From Metabacillus litoralis (GTDB lineage: Bacteria > Bacillota > Bacilli > Bacillales > Bacillaceae), in the NCBI RefSeq assembly GCF_003667825.1, contig NZ_CP033043.1, forward strand, positions 2,771,501 through 2,835,500: 64,000 nucleotides of DNA. The letters are read 5' to 3'. Below are positions 16,763 to 27,139 of the stretch, in pieces (position 1 is the stretch's first letter; each line of letters starts with the position of its first letter). The position numbers and the translations under genes are program-made. The notes beneath the pieces were generated by a model. It was not told where the DNA came from. It made no database searches and was given only the letters and a program-made list of their open reading frames with translations.

Positions 16763-17239
16763 TTAGAAGTTTTCTAATGCTTTTCCTTCCATTGGAGTCA
16801 TTTTGTGAGGAGGGCATACTGTGATTTTTCCTTCTAAAACTGTTTGTTCTTCACTATTCACAGCATGGATATTTACTACAATTTTATTTTCGGAAGTATG
16901 GACTTCTCCAACCTCAAAGAGAAATTGGACAACATCATAATGGTATAACGGTTGAAGGAATGAAATTTCTTGGTTTACAATGTGGCTTCCTGGACCTGGT
17001 AAATATTTCGATACAGCTGCTGTAATGATTCCAGTTAGCATGATTGTTGGTACAATTGGCTTTTCGTATGGAGTTTGTGAGGCATAATCATGCTGAATAT
17101 AAAGTGGGTTGGCATCATTGGTTAGTCCTAAATAAAGAAGTAAATCCTTATCTTCCATTTTTTCTGTTAGAGTTAATTTTTCTCCAACCGATATTTCTTC
17201 GATATGTCTACCAATCTTTCTCTTTTTGCCAAGAAGCAT
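16763..17239 (-). CDS. MaoC-like hot-dog dehydratase family protein
   Basis: 158 aa. It is a single hot-dog fold with the MaoC/R-hydratase signature: NDANPLYIQHDYA near residues 41-53 (Asp and nearby His being the usual catalytic pair), then PIVPTIMLTGIITAAVSKYLPGPGSHIVNQEISFLQP. This family hydrates enoyl-thioesters, but the substrate here is unknown. Start ATG with AAGGGGTG upstream. It lies between mdh and phoP and has its own terminator. In related Bacillus a MaoC-type gene at this site is common; I know no demonstrated role. Confidence 0.8.
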   Translation of the reverse strand: MLLGKKRKIGRHIEEISVGEKLTLTEKMEDKDLLLYLGLTNDANPLYIQHDYASQTPYEKPIVPTIMLTGIITAAVSKYLPGPGSHIVNQEISFLQPLYHYDVVQFLFEVGEVHTSENKIVVNIHAVNSEEQTVLEGKITVCPPHKMTPMEGKALENF

Positions 17240-17313
17240 TTTAGCACCCCTTTTTCCAAATTAGTGAAACTGATTTACAACACTGTAACTTTACTATTTA
17301 GGTTATTTCTTAG

Positions 17314-17347
17314 TAAAAAAGAAAATTGAGGAAATCCTCAACTTTCT
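17314..17347 (-). terminator. terminator after mdh
   Basis: GAAAGTTGAGGA pairs with TCCTCAATTTTC (one mismatch), then TTTTTT on the minus strand, 20 bases after the mdh stop. Confidence 0.85.
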
Positions 17348-17366
17348 TTTTATTTTAAACACTTTC

Positions 17367-18305
17367 TTAAGATAATACTTTCATAACGTTTCTAACAGAA
17401 TCAGCAGATTTTTCAAGTGCTGCTTTTTCTTCTTCGGTGAGCTCAAGTTCAATAATTTGTTCAAGACCATTTCCACCTAGTACAGTTGGAACACCTAGGT
17501 AAATTCCATCAAAGCCATATTCTCCTTCAAGATAAACTATAGATGGAAGAACTCGTCGTTGATCTTTTAAAATGGCCTCTACCATTTCCACCAGTGAAGC
17601 TGCAGGTGCATAGTATGCACTGCCGTTCCCTAGCAGATTAACGATTTCACCGCCACCCTTACGTGTTCTTTCTACAATTGCATCTAATTTATCTTTAGAC
17701 ATTAATGTTTCGAGAGGAATACCACCCGCATAAGAATAGCGTACTAATGGTACCATATCATCACCATGTCCACCTAAAACAAACCCTGTTACATCCTTCA
17801 CAGAAAGGTTAAGCTCTTGTGCAACAAACGTACGGAAACGAGCTGTATCTAACACTCCTGATTGTCCAATTACTCGATGCTTAGGAAAACCTGACTCTTT
17901 AAAAACTGTATAAGTCATTGCATCTACGGGATTGGTTAACACAATGATCGTGCATTCAGGAGAATACTTAACAATTTCTTTTGTTACAGCCTTCATAATG
18001 CCTGCATTTGTTGCAACAAGATCGTCACGACTCATACCTGGCTTCCGAGCAATACCTGCTGTAATAACGACAATATCAGAGTTTTCTGTGTCTTCATAAT
18101 TAGATGTTCCGATAATGTTTGCGTCGAAACCTTGTACAGGACTAGCTTCAAGCATATCAAGAGCTTTCCCTTTTGTTGGGTTTTCCATTTGAGGAATATC
18201 AACTAATACTACATCTGCAAGTTCTTTTTGCCCTAATAAAAACGCTGTAGTGGCTCCAGTGAAGCCCCCACCAATTACGGAAACTTTTCTACGCTTAATA
18301 GCCAT
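17367..18305 (-). CDS. mdh: malate dehydrogenase
   Basis: 312 aa. NAD-dependent oxidation of malate to oxaloacetate in the TCA cycle; it belongs to the LDH-like class used by Bacillus. NAD-binding motif [14 protein letters not shown] at the N-terminus; substrate Arg in the mobile loop [10 protein letters not shown]; catalytic His in [12 protein letters not shown]. Full length. It is the last gene of the citZ-icd-mdh cluster, separated from icd by 177 bases that hold a long hairpin. Confidence 0.97.
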   Translation of the reverse strand: MAIKRRKVSVIGGGFTGATTAFLLGQKELADVVLVDIPQMENPTKGKALDMLEASPVQGFDANIIGTSNYEDTENSDIVVITAGIARKPGMSRDDLVATNAGIMKAVTKEIVKYSPECTIIVLTNPVDAMTYTVFKESGFPKHRVIGQSGVLDTARFRTFVAQELNLSVKDVTGFVLGGHGDDMVPLVRYSYAGGIPLETLMSKDKLDAIVERTRKGGGEIVNLLGNGSAYYAPAASLVEMVEAILKDQRRVLPSIVYLEGEYGFDGIYLGVPTVLGGNGLEQIIELELTEEEKAALEKSADSVRNVMKVLS

Positions 18306-18340
18306 ATGTAAACATCTCCTTAAATTCTGTATAAATTAGG

Positions 18341-18392
18341 AAAGAGGGCAAAGCGCATAAATGAAGTACATTTATGCGCAAAGCCCCTCTTT
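18341..18392 (-). other. long hairpin between icd and mdh
   Basis: On the minus strand AAAGAGGG and GCGCATAAATG pair with CATTTATGCGC and CCCTCTTT, with a small internal loop (GCTTT against TTTG) and the 5-base loop TACTT. There is no U-tract, so it does not look like a terminator. Processing or protection of the mdh message is possible. Confidence 0.6.
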
Positions 18393-18482
18393 GATTCTAT
18401 TCGACTTTTCATGGTCAATTCTTGCAGAGTACCTAGATACCCTAATTACTGTGTTTTTTAACAGAGCTTTTTAGGTTACAAA

Positions 18483-19754
18483 TTAACCCATGTTTTTGAT
18501 TAACTCATCACCGAACTCAGAGCATTTAACTTCAGTTGCACCTTCCATTAAACGAGCAAAGTCATAAGTTACAACTTTAGAAGCAATTGTTTTCTCTACT
18601 GATTTCATTACTAATTCAGCAGCTTCAGTCCATCCTAAGTGCTCAAGCATAAGAACACCAGAAAGAAGAACAGAAGATGGATTAACCTTATCAAGACCTG
18701 CATATTTAGGAGCAGTACCGTGAGTTGCTTCGAAAATTGCATGTCCTGTTTCATAGTTAATGTTTGCTCCTGGAGCAATACCAATACCACCAACTTGTGC
18801 AGCAAGTGCATCAGAGATATAGTCACCATTTAAGTTCATTGTCGCAACAACATCGAACTCACGTGGACGAGTTAGAATTTGTTGTAAGAAGATATCTGCA
18901 ATAGAATCTTTTACAATGATTTTTCCTGCTGCTTCAGCATCAGCTTGGGCTTTGTTTGCAGCATCTTTACCTTCGTTTTCAACGATGCGGTCGTATTCAG
19001 CCCATGTAAATACTTTATCACCGAATTCTTTCTCAGCTAGTTCATAACCCCAGTTTTTGAAAGCACCTTCAGTAAATTTCATAATGTTACCTTTGTGAAC
19101 AAGTGTTACTGATTTACGGCCGTGTTCAATTGCATAGTTAATAGCAGCTCTCACTAGGCGGCTAGTACCTTCTTGTGATACAGGCTTAATTCCGATACCA
19201 GATGTTTCTGGGAAGCGGATTTTATTAACGCCCATTTCATTTTGTAAAAAGCTGATAAGCTTTTTAACTTCTTCTGATCCATTGGCATATTCAATACCAG
19301 CATAAATATCTTCTGTATTTTCACGGAAGATAACCATATCTGTATCTTCTGGACGTTTAACAGGAGAAGGTACACCTTGGAAATAACGCACTGGACGTAA
19401 GCAAGTGAATAAATCTAATTCTTGACGTAGCGCAACGTTTAGAGAACGAATTCCTCCACCGATTGGTGTTGTTAGAGGTCCTTTGATTGCAATTAGATAT
19501 TCACGAATCACATCAAGTGTTTCTGCTGGTAACCATTCACCTGTTTGGTTAAAAGCCTTTTCACCAGCTAATACTTCTTTCCATACGATTTGTTTTTCTC
19601 CGTTGTATGCTTTTTCTACAGCTGCTTCTAGAACACGTGATGCAGACGCCCAGATATCAGGACCAATTCCATCTCCTTCAATGAATGGGATTACTGGGTT
19701 ATTTGGTACGTTTAATACTCCATTAGTTGTTGTAATTTTTTCACCTTGTGTCAA
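18483..19754 (-). CDS. icd: isocitrate dehydrogenase (NADP)
   Basis: 423 aa, the B. subtilis length. Oxidative decarboxylation of isocitrate to 2-oxoglutarate. Signature features are the substrate serine in [17 protein letters not shown] (the Ser phosphorylated in E. coli), [27 protein letters not shown] near the metal site, and GTAPKYAG for the NADP site. It starts with TTG, with GGGAGG eight bases upstream. Cotranscription with citZ is likely, although two hairpins lie between them. Confidence 0.97.
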   Translation of the reverse strand: MTQGEKITTTNGVLNVPNNPVIPFIEGDGIGPDIWASASRVLEAAVEKAYNGEKQIVWKEVLAGEKAFNQTGEWLPAETLDVIREYLIAIKGPLTTPIGGGIRSLNVALRQELDLFTCLRPVRYFQGVPSPVKRPEDTDMVIFRENTEDIYAGIEYANGSEEVKKLISFLQNEMGVNKIRFPETSGIGIKPVSQEGTSRLVRAAINYAIEHGRKSVTLVHKGNIMKFTEGAFKNWGYELAEKEFGDKVFTWAEYDRIVENEGKDAANKAQADAEAAGKIIVKDSIADIFLQQILTRPREFDVVATMNLNGDYISDALAAQVGGIGIAPGANINYETGHAIFEATHGTAPKYAGLDKVNPSSVLLSGVLMLEHLGWTEAAELVMKSVEKTIASKVVTYDFARLMEGATEVKCSEFGDELIKNMG

Positions 19755-19789
19755 GAAAATTACCTCCCGGGTTATGTAATTGATTTTTC

Positions 19790-19812
19790 AAATCTATTTT
19801 ACCAATAGATTT
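19790..19812 (-). other. short hairpin upstream of icd
   Basis: AAATCTAT and ATAGATTT arms over seven bases, a few bases upstream of the icd ribosome binding site. AT-rich, no U-tract; role unknown. Confidence 0.4.
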
Positions 19813-19867
19813 ACTTCTCTTAAAGTGTTGTTCCTTTTGTTTTTATAAAATTAATTAAATTTATATT

Positions 19868-19957
19868 ATTCAGGCGTTTTATAAAAAGCCTGAATATTGA
19901 AAGCGTAGAAAACGATTCCACACAGTAATCCTCCCATAGAGGGAGGACAATGTGGAA
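19868..19957 (-). other. two hairpins in the citZ-icd intercistronic region
   Basis: Minus strand: first TTCCACA..TCCTCCC with GGGAGGA..TGTGGAA (19916-19957, one internal loop), then ATTCAGGC with GCCTGAAT (19868-19895). Neither is followed by a real U-tract. They resemble mRNA-stabilising or processing elements more than terminators, but partial termination cannot be excluded. Confidence 0.55.
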
Positions 19958-19989
19958 TTGTCTCTTCACTATTCTATATCACTATAAAA

Positions 19990-21108
19990 TTATCCTCTTT
20001 GTTCTAAAGGAATATAAGCTTGTTTTTCTGGTCCAACATACTCTGCACGTGGACGAATTAATCGGTTATTTTCATATTGCTCTAGAATATGAGCTAACCA
20101 GCCTGATACACGACTTACAGCAAAGATTGGTGTGAATAAATCATGATCAATGCCTAAGCTATGGTAAACAGATGCTGAATAGAAATCAACATTTGGTGGT
20201 AGTGGTTTTTGAGAAGTAACTAATTCTTCAACTTTTGTTGACATCTCATACCATTTTGGTTCACCTGTAATTTTTGTTAGCTTTTCAGACATTTTCTTTA
20301 AGTGCTTGGCTCTTGGGTCACCTTGACGGTACACACGATGTCCAAAGCCCATTATTTTTTCTTTATTTGCTAACTTCTCATTAATATAGCTTTCAGCATT
20401 TGCTACTTCACCAATTTCTGAAAGCATCTTCATTACTGCTTCATTAGCTCCTCCGTGTAAAGGACCTTTTAGAGCACCAATAGCAGCTGTAACACCAGAA
20501 TATACATCAGATAATGTTGCAACACATACACGTGCTGTAAAAGTAGATGCATTTAATTCATGGTCCGCGTGTAAAACAAGCGCTTTATTAAAAGCTTCAA
20601 CAGCAATTTCATCTGGCTCATTTCCTGATAATGTATATAAGAAATTTGCAGCCATTGATAAATCTGTTCTAGGCTCAACTGGCTCTAAACCTTTACGAAT
20701 ACGAGCAAAAGAAGTAACAACAATCGGAAGTTGTGCTTGTAGACGGATTGCTTTTCTGTAGTTAGCCTCTGTATCCATCACATCTGCTTCTTCATCAAAC
20801 AAGCCAAGTAAAGATACAGCAGTACGTAGAGCAGCCATTGGGTGAACTTTATTGATAGGGTATGATTTGAAGTGTTCAATAACTTGCTGTGGAATTTTTG
20901 CATTTTCCGCAAGTTGTTTTTTAATTTCATTTAATTGTTCTGCATTCGGAAGTTTTCTGTGCCATAATAAATAAACCACTTCCTCAAAGCTTGCGTTTTC
21001 TGCTAAATCATCAATGTTATAGCCCGCATATGTTAATGTATCATCAATAATCGAGCTTACAGATGAAGTAGTTGCAACGATACCTTCAAGACCTTTTGTT
21101 GCTGTCAT
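19990..21108 (-). CDS. citZ: citrate synthase (major, CitZ type)
   Basis: 372 aa. Condenses acetyl-CoA and oxaloacetate. The catalytic residues sit in KGPLHGGANEAVMKM (His), MGFGHRVYRQGDPRAKHL (His) and VDFYSASVYHSLGID (Asp). The sequence is closest in feel to B. subtilis CitZ, and the linked icd and mdh support that over CitA. ATG start with AAGGTAAAGGAGAGG upstream. Its 582-base upstream region is long and structured and has a cre-like site. Confidence 0.95.
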   Translation of the reverse strand: MTATKGLEGIVATTSSVSSIIDDTLTYAGYNIDDLAENASFEEVVYLLWHRKLPNAEQLNEIKKQLAENAKIPQQVIEHFKSYPINKVHPMAALRTAVSLLGLFDEEADVMDTEANYRKAIRLQAQLPIVVTSFARIRKGLEPVEPRTDLSMAANFLYTLSGNEPDEIAVEAFNKALVLHADHELNASTFTARVCVATLSDVYSGVTAAIGALKGPLHGGANEAVMKMLSEIGEVANAESYINEKLANKEKIMGFGHRVYRQGDPRAKHLKKMSEKLTKITGEPKWYEMSTKVEELVTSQKPLPPNVDFYSASVYHSLGIDHDLFTPIFAVSRVSGWLAHILEQYENNRLIRPRAEYVGPEKQAYIPLEQRG

Positions 21109-21231
21109 ATAAATCCCTCTCCTTTACCTTTTTTCCCCATTTGTTTCATCTTAAAAGTTTAAATGATATAAGTAGTAGAAATCCTACTTGACTCAGTCAT
21201 AAACTGTTCCATATGTAAGGAAAGAAGCTTT

Positions 21232-21237
21232 TGTCAA
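21232..21237 (-). promoter_or_regulatory. possible -35 of a proximal citZ promoter
   Basis: A perfect TTGACA; the best -10 is the weak TATGGA after 18 bases. It lies about 125 bases upstream of citZ. Confidence 0.35.
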
Positions 21238-21340
21238 AGTAGATATTTCTCTATGTTTCGTAGATCACGAATCATGAATTTATAGTATTATTTTAAACTT
21301 TTAGATGATTGAGCGCTTGCTCACATGCAAGCAAAGAAAA

Positions 21341-21355
21341 AGAAAATGCTTACAT
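21341..21355 (-). promoter_or_regulatory. cre-like CcpA site upstream of citZ
   Basis: ATGTAAGCATTTTCT fits the cre consensus WTGNAANCGNWNNCW with one departure (A for the central G). It is consistent with the glucose repression known for citZ in B. subtilis. Confidence 0.5.
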
Positions 21356-21441
21356 TTTTCATTATTTTGATAAAGCATCACTCCGTTAAAATCGAACGTG
21401 ATATACACTATCAGGTAATCTTTTAAATGATAGATCGTATA

Positions 21442-21478
21442 CCTATCTCATATCAAGATGAGATAAGGTTGCCTTATC
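21442..21478 (-). other. mutually exclusive hairpins in the citZ upstream region
   Basis: GATAAGG (21462-21468) can pair with CCTTATC (21472-21478), or its GATA part can join the longer CCTATCTCAT/ATGAGATAAGG helix (21442-21468). The two folds share an arm, as in attenuators and RNA switches. No U-tract follows. Confidence 0.45.
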
Positions 21479-21507
21479 ATGTAGGCATTATTTTAGAACA
21501 TATCCCT

Positions 21508-21536
21508 ATTATAAACAATTATCAGACTTTTGTGAA
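21508..21536 (-). promoter_or_regulatory. distal sigma-A promoter about 400 bases upstream of citZ
   Basis: TTCACA (21531-21536), a 17-base spacer and a perfect TATAAT (21508-21513). It would start a transcript near 21501 and so a leader of about 390 nt for citZ, or a separate small RNA. Confidence 0.6.
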
Positions 21537-21609
21537 TGAAAACCACTTTATTACTTAAAAATTTGTTAGAAAAATTTTATTTTAGGGATTTTTTCGTTAA
21601 AACTGCCTT

Positions 21610-21645
21610 ACTAATATAACCATAACATATATTTGTTATATTAGT
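21610..21645. repeat. 11-bp perfect inverted repeat after ytwI
   Basis: ACTAATATAAC and GTTATATTAGT, with a nested ATAACA/TGTTAT pair in between. AT-rich hairpin 46 bases after the ytwI stop. No U-tract, so a terminator is only a guess. Confidence 0.5.
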
Positions 21646-21690
21646 GTATAATTCATCTAAATTAATTGGCTTTTTAAAGTAAATGTATGT

Positions 21691-22155
21691 TTAAGAACTA
21701 AATAGTTTTACAATTTGCATGGCTAGATAAGCTATTCCTGCCCCTATTAAAGGACCTACAGCCACACCATTGAATAACGAAACTGCTAGAATTGTGCCAA
21801 ATACCAGAGCTGTTGTAATATGAGGATCTTCAGCTAGCAACGTTAGCCCGTTTTTGGCAATTAAAGCGACAGCTATCCCCGCTCCTAAAGCAATCCAAGC
21901 ATAAGAAGATTTTAAAGCGTCAATTAGTTGCTTAAATCCAATTTCTCCTGTTGCTATTGGCACTAAGACAGCAATTGTAATAACCGTAACTCCCCAGTTA
22001 ATTCCCTTTGCCCCAATAGTTGGCAATAACTTTGATTCTAATCCAACCAATTTAATGACTAGCAAGCATCCAACAGCTATTAACAATGATTGATTTTTCG
22101 CTAAAAATCCAACTCCTAATAAGATTAATAAAAAGAGTACTGGTTGACTAAACAC
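21691..22155 (-). CDS. ytwI: YtwI, DUF441-family membrane protein
   Basis: 154 aa, the family length, with four to five membrane segments and the conserved glycine-rich stretches GINWGVTVITIAVLVPIATGEIG and GVAVGPLIGAGIAYLAMQI. Function unknown. The start is the GTG at 22155 (VFSQPVLFLL), which has GGAGG nine bases upstream and gives the family length; an ATG 20 codons earlier is unlikely. It lies divergent from ytvI. Confidence 0.85.
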   Translation of the reverse strand: MFSQPVLFLLILLGVGFLAKNQSLLIAVGCLLVIKLVGLESKLLPTIGAKGINWGVTVITIAVLVPIATGEIGFKQLIDALKSSYAWIALGAGIAVALIAKNGLTLLAEDPHITTALVFGTILAVSLFNGVAVGPLIGAGIAYLAMQIVKLFSS

Positions 22156-22328
22156 TGAGTAAAACCTCCAAATAGTAATAATATGGTTAAACCATGACAA
22201 AACATCGAAACTCAAAAGATTAATTCAAATAGTATAAACAAGCTTAATATGTAATAAACATGCTATATAGCCTTATTTAAAGATTGGAAAAGCCCATAGG
22301 AATTGAAAAATGGGGAGGAATTCATTAA

Positions 22329-23444
22329 GTGAATATGAATTATTTATATAGCATGTTAAGACTTTTACTTATTATCGCTGTTACATTTTTAGGAATATCA
22401 ATATGTTATTATCTATCTACTTTGACTTATCCATTTTTAATTGCAATCTTAATTGCTATGATTATTAATCCTCTTGTAAATGGGTTGGAACGGATTCTCA
22501 GGATTCCGAGAGGATTTTCAGTGATTATCTCAATTATTTTACTGATTTGTTTAATAGCAGGTATTCTCATTCTTTTAGTAGCAGAAATTGTAACAGGAAC
22601 CACCTATTTAGCAAGAGTTCTCCCTGGACATTTAGAGTTATTAGCTGTTTACATCGAAACATTCTTTGTTACAAAAATCATGCCACTATATAACCAATTA
22701 ACATACCTTTTTAACAGTCTTGAATCAAATCAGCAACAATCCATTATCTCAAACATTCAAAATATCGGTGAATCAGTTGCATCCAGTGTTGGAAATTTCA
22801 TCAAAGGCTTTTTAGAAAATATTCCAGTCATCATTAGTTGGCTCCCAAATGCCGCAACTGTCATCATCTTCTCTTTACTTGCAACTTTTTTCATTAGTAA
22901 AGATTGGTATAAATTTAAATCTGCTGTTTCAGGTTTACTACCACAGAGAGCAAAATCAAGTGGCAGGACAATTACTGATGAGCTAAAGAAAGCATTGATA
23001 GGTTTTATTCGTGCACAAGCAACCTTAATTTCCATTACCACCGCCATTGTTTTAATAGGACTTTTGATTTTACGGGTTGATTACGCGATCACAATCGCTT
23101 TATTAATTGGTTTAGTTGATATTCTCCCATATTTAGGTACGGGCTTAGTGTTCATTCCATGGATTATTTACTTATCGTTCAGTGGAGGAATACCGCTTGC
23201 TATCGGACTAGGAGTATTATACCTTATCGTCTTAATACAGCGTCAAATAATGGAACCAAAAGTACTTTCCTCCAATATCGGACTAGATCCACTCGCTACC
23301 CTCGTTTCACTTTTTATAGGTTATAAACTAATTGGCTTTTTAGGGCTGATTGCTGGGCCAGTTGCATTAGTCATATTAAAAACATTTAAAAGCGCGGGTC
23401 TATATGAGGACCTATGGAAATTCATCATAGGGAATAATAGATAA
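22329..23444 (+). CDS. ytvI: YtvI, AI-2E-transporter-family sporulation membrane protein
   Basis: 371 aa, about eight membrane segments, UPF0118/AI-2E exporter family (PF01594). The segment DILPYLGTGLVFIPWIIYLSFSGG is the typical family motif, and LEPKVLS-like MEPKVLSSNIGLDPL follows. Bacillus orthologues are called sporulation integral membrane protein YtvI; the transported substrate is unknown. GTG start with GGGGAGG ten bases upstream. One of few plus-strand genes, divergent from ytwI and convergent with fxsA. Confidence 0.88.
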   Translation: MNMNYLYSMLRLLLIIAVTFLGISICYYLSTLTYPFLIAILIAMIINPLVNGLERILRIPRGFSVIISIILLICLIAGILILLVAEIVTGTTYLARVLPGHLELLAVYIETFFVTKIMPLYNQLTYLFNSLESNQQQSIISNIQNIGESVASSVGNFIKGFLENIPVIISWLPNAATVIIFSLLATFFISKDWYKFKSAVSGLLPQRAKSSGRTITDELKKALIGFIRAQATLISITTAIVLIGLLILRVDYAITIALLIGLVDILPYLGTGLVFIPWIIYLSFSGGIPLAIGLGVLYLIVLIQRQIMEPKVLSSNIGLDPLATLVSLFIGYKLIGFLGLIAGPVALVILKTFKSAGLYEDLWKFIIGNNR

Positions 23445-23456
23445 TAGTAAAACAAA

Positions 23457-23482
23457 CGGGGCTGATACTAAGATCAGCCCCG
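23457..23482. terminator. terminator shared by ytvI and fxsA
   Basis: CGGGGCTGAT and ATCAGCCCCG over six bases, in the convergent gap; TTTGTTTT follows on the minus strand and a weaker T-rich stretch on the plus strand. Confidence 0.8.
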
Positions 23483-23501
23483 CAATTTCTTTGGTCAACT
23501 T

Positions 23502-23888
23502 CTACCTAATGATCGTTATCCGATTTTTATCAATCATTTTTCGAATAGTTGCTAATAAAATCGGTTTAAACTTATTTCTGCTAAATGGAAATAACAATAA
23601 AAACCCAACTGTATCTGTTATAAAGCCAGGAGTTAATAACAAAACTCCACCAATCAAGATACAAAGCCCGTCAATAATGGCCATTCCAGGAATTTGTCCA
23701 AATTGCATGTCTTGCTGAGCTTTTCTTAACGTTTCCAATCCTTGTTTCTTAGCAAGCCAAGCTCCTACAACACCCGTTAAAATAATAAGTAATACAGTTG
23801 GAATTGGACCAATTGCATTGCCTGATAGTATTAAAATTCCGATTTCTAGAGCAGGTATAACAATAATAAGAAACATTAATAATCGCAT
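23502..23888 (-). CDS. fxsA: FxsA family membrane protein
   Basis: 128 aa with three to four hydrophobic segments and the FxsA motif GAWLAKKQGLETLRKAQQDMQFGQIPG followed by DGLCILIGGVLLLTPGFITD. FxsA of E. coli eases exclusion of phage T7 by the F factor; in Bacillus (YtzA) no role is shown. It lies downstream of pyk, ending against ytvI. Confidence 0.88.
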   Translation of the reverse strand: MRLLMFLIIVIPALEIGILILSGNAIGPIPTVLLIILTGVVGAWLAKKQGLETLRKAQQDMQFGQIPGMAIIDGLCILIGGVLLLTPGFITDTVGFLLLFPFSRNKFKPILLATIRKMIDKNRITIIR

Positions 23889-23957
23889 GTATTCACCTCT
23901 TAAACTCTACTAATAAAACGATAAGCCTCTATACCTCTCTATTCTATTCTAAAAATG

Positions 23958-23984
23958 CAAAAAAAAGAAGGGAATACCCCTTCT
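23958..23984 (-). terminator. terminator after pyk
   Basis: GAAGGGG and CCCCTTC arms around TATT, followed by eight T on the minus strand. Confidence 0.9.
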
Positions 23985-23995
23985 CTTAATGATAA

Positions 23996-25756
23996 TTATA
24001 GTACACTTGCATGTCCTTGGTAAATAACTCCTCGAACAGCGTCTACTGTAATATCTTGACCATCTTTTAACAATGTTGTTGCGTTTTCTACACCTACAAT
24101 AACAGGAATTCCAAGACTTAACCCCACAACAGCAGCATGACTTGTTAAGCCACCTTCTTCTGTTACAAGAGCAGATGCTTTCTCAAGAGCATCCATCATA
24201 TCACGGTCGGTTCCTTGTGCAACAAGAATAGCACCTTGTGTCATTTTTTCCTGTGCATCCTTTGCAGTGCTTGCCACTACAACCTTACCAAAAGCTGATT
24301 TACGACCGATGCCTTGTCCTTTTGCAATAACATCTCCAATAACGTGAACTTTCATAAGGTTTGTTGTGCCTGCTTCACCAACAGGTACACCCGCTGTAAT
24401 CACAATAAGATCACCATGTGTCACAAGTCCGCTATTAATTGCCTCTAATACAGAACGATCTAACATTTCATCCGTTGTTGTGGAATAATTTCCACTTCTT
24501 GGGTAAACACCCCATACTAATGCTAACTTGCGAGAATATGAATCAGAAACTGTTACAGCAATGATCGGCGCTTTAGGACGATATTTTGAAATCATTCTTG
24601 CAGTGTGTCCACTTTCAGTAGGAGTAACAATTGCTGATACACCTAAATTTAAAGCTGTATAAGCTGTAGATTGGCCAATAGCATCTGTGATTGTTGTGCC
24701 AACCTGTGCACTGCGTTTCGATAAAATTTGCTTATAATCTAAAGCTTCCTCTGCTCTTGAAGCAATATTGTGCATTGTTTTAACCGCTTCCACTGGATAA
24801 GTACCGGCCGCAGTCTCACCAGAAAGCATAATCGCATCCGTACCGTCAAAAATAGCATTGGCTACGTCACTTGCTTCCGCTCTAGTCGGTCTTGGATTAC
24901 GTTGCATACTATCAAGCATTTGAGTAGCTGTGATAACAGGCTTTCCTAGAGCATTACATTTACGAATTAATTCTTTTTGAACTAATGGAACTTCCTCTGC
25001 AGGAATCTCAACACCTAAATCTCCACGAGCAACCATTAAACCGTCTGACACTTCAAGAATCTCATCGATGTTATCTACACCTTCTTGATTCTCAATTTTA
25101 GGGATAATTTGAATATGGCCTGCATTATGCTCTTCAAGCAGCTCGCGAATTTCAAGTACGTCTGAAGCACGACGAACGAATGAAGCAGCTATAAAGTCAA
25201 CATCCTGTTCAATACCAAAAACAATATCTTTAGCATCTTTTTCTGTAATACCTGGAAGCTTCACACTAACACCTGGTACGTTAACACCTTTTTTATTTTT
25301 TAATGTACCAGTATTTTTAATTAATGTTTTGATCTCACCTTTTGTTTGGTCAAGGCCGATTACTTCCAACTCAATGAGACCATCATCTAGTAAAATTGTT
25401 GATCCAATATGTACATCATCAATAAGTCCTTCATATGTAACAGAGAACTTTTCTGTTGTACCAACTACTTCTGTCATTGACACAATAATTTCTTTTCCTG
25501 CCTCAAGCTCAATAGCACCATTTTCCATTGTGTTTGTGCGGATTTCAGGGCCTTTCGTATCTAGAAGAATAGCTACAGTTTTGTTTAGATTGGCAGAAGC
25601 CTCTCTAATATTTTTAATTCTTGCACCATGCTCATCAAAATCACCGTGTGAAAAATTCAAACGGGCTACATTCATTCCAGCCTGCATTAATTCTGATAAT
25701 TTATCAATTGATTCACTTGCAGGACCAATTGTACATACAATTTTCGTTTTGCGCAT
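23996..25756 (-). CDS. pyk: pyruvate kinase
   Basis: 586 aa, the Bacillus form. Converts PEP and ADP to pyruvate and ATP. The catalytic barrel shows [14 protein letters not shown], the active-site region [15 protein letters not shown] and [10 protein letters not shown]. The extra C-terminal domain of Bacillus enzymes is present: a PEP-utiliser-like domain with [21 protein letters not shown]. Start set at the ATG of MRKTK, seven bases after AGGAGG; an ATG-less extension of six codons upstream overlaps that site. Co-directional with pfkA. Confidence 0.97.
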   Translation of the reverse strand: MRKTKIVCTIGPASESIDKLSELMQAGMNVARLNFSHGDFDEHGARIKNIREASANLNKTVAILLDTKGPEIRTNTMENGAIELEAGKEIIVSMTEVVGTTEKFSVTYEGLIDDVHIGSTILLDDGLIELEVIGLDQTKGEIKTLIKNTGTLKNKKGVNVPGVSVKLPGITEKDAKDIVFGIEQDVDFIAASFVRRASDVLEIRELLEEHNAGHIQIIPKIENQEGVDNIDEILEVSDGLMVARGDLGVEIPAEEVPLVQKELIRKCNALGKPVITATQMLDSMQRNPRPTRAEASDVANAIFDGTDAIMLSGETAAGTYPVEAVKTMHNIASRAEEALDYKQILSKRSAQVGTTITDAIGQSTAYTALNLGVSAIVTPTESGHTARMISKYRPKAPIIAVTVSDSYSRKLALVWGVYPRSGNYSTTTDEMLDRSVLEAINSGLVTHGDLIVITAGVPVGEAGTTNLMKVHVIGDVIAKGQGIGRKSAFGKVVVASTAKDAQEKMTQGAILVAQGTDRDMMDALEKASALVTEEGGLTSHAAVVGLSLGIPVIVGVENATTLLKDGQDITVDAVRGVIYQGHASVL

Positions 25757-25899
25757 TTCGTTTCCTCCTACCATTTAGAAGGGTAAAGGTTTCACTTATC
25801 CCCTATTAGATTCGTTTCTTCCTTTACCCATTTTTAGTATGGTTTTATTGTTTTATTTTTAGCTTTGTAAAATAATATGGTAACGATACCAACTAGTAT

Positions 25900-26944
<1,045 letters not shown>

Positions 26945-27107
26945 CTTTTGTCGAATAACCTTTTTATGAGCCTTTTTCATTATACAATAAATTATCTGCT
27001 GTGTTTAATGAATTATGTAATTTTGCAAAATTATTGTCCTACTTTGCCTAAAAAGTCTAATCTGTAAATAAAATAGAATGAATTGTATTTTCTTTCACAT
27101 CCGCAAA

Positions 27108-27138
27108 AGAAAACGTGGACCAGTCGGCCACACGTTTT
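27108..27138 (-). terminator. terminator after accA
   Basis: AAAACGTG and CACGTTTT arms with imperfect GG/CC inner pairs, then CTTTT on the minus strand. Confidence 0.8.
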
Positions 27139-27139
27139 T

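Larger units (their letters stand above)
21109..21690. other. 582-base structured region upstream of citZ
   Basis: No gene is visible. On the minus strand, in order: an 11-bp inverted repeat (21610-21645), a good sigma-A promoter (21508-21536), overlapping hairpins (21442-21478), TGATA/TATCA arms (about 21400-21414), a cre-like site (21341-21355), a GCTTGC/GCAAGC repeat (about 21315-21332), and TTGACA (21232-21237) with a weak TATGGA 18 bases on as a possible proximal promoter. Confidence 0.6.

Noticed and set aside
21301..21332. cre at TGAGCGCTTGCTCA upstream of citZ
   Set aside because: Three departures from the consensus; better described as a GCTTGC/GCAAGC inverted repeat.
25329..25778. 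149-codon open frame on the plus strand
   Set aside because: Lies entirely antisense to pyk, has no ribosome binding site, and its composition mirrors the pyk codons.
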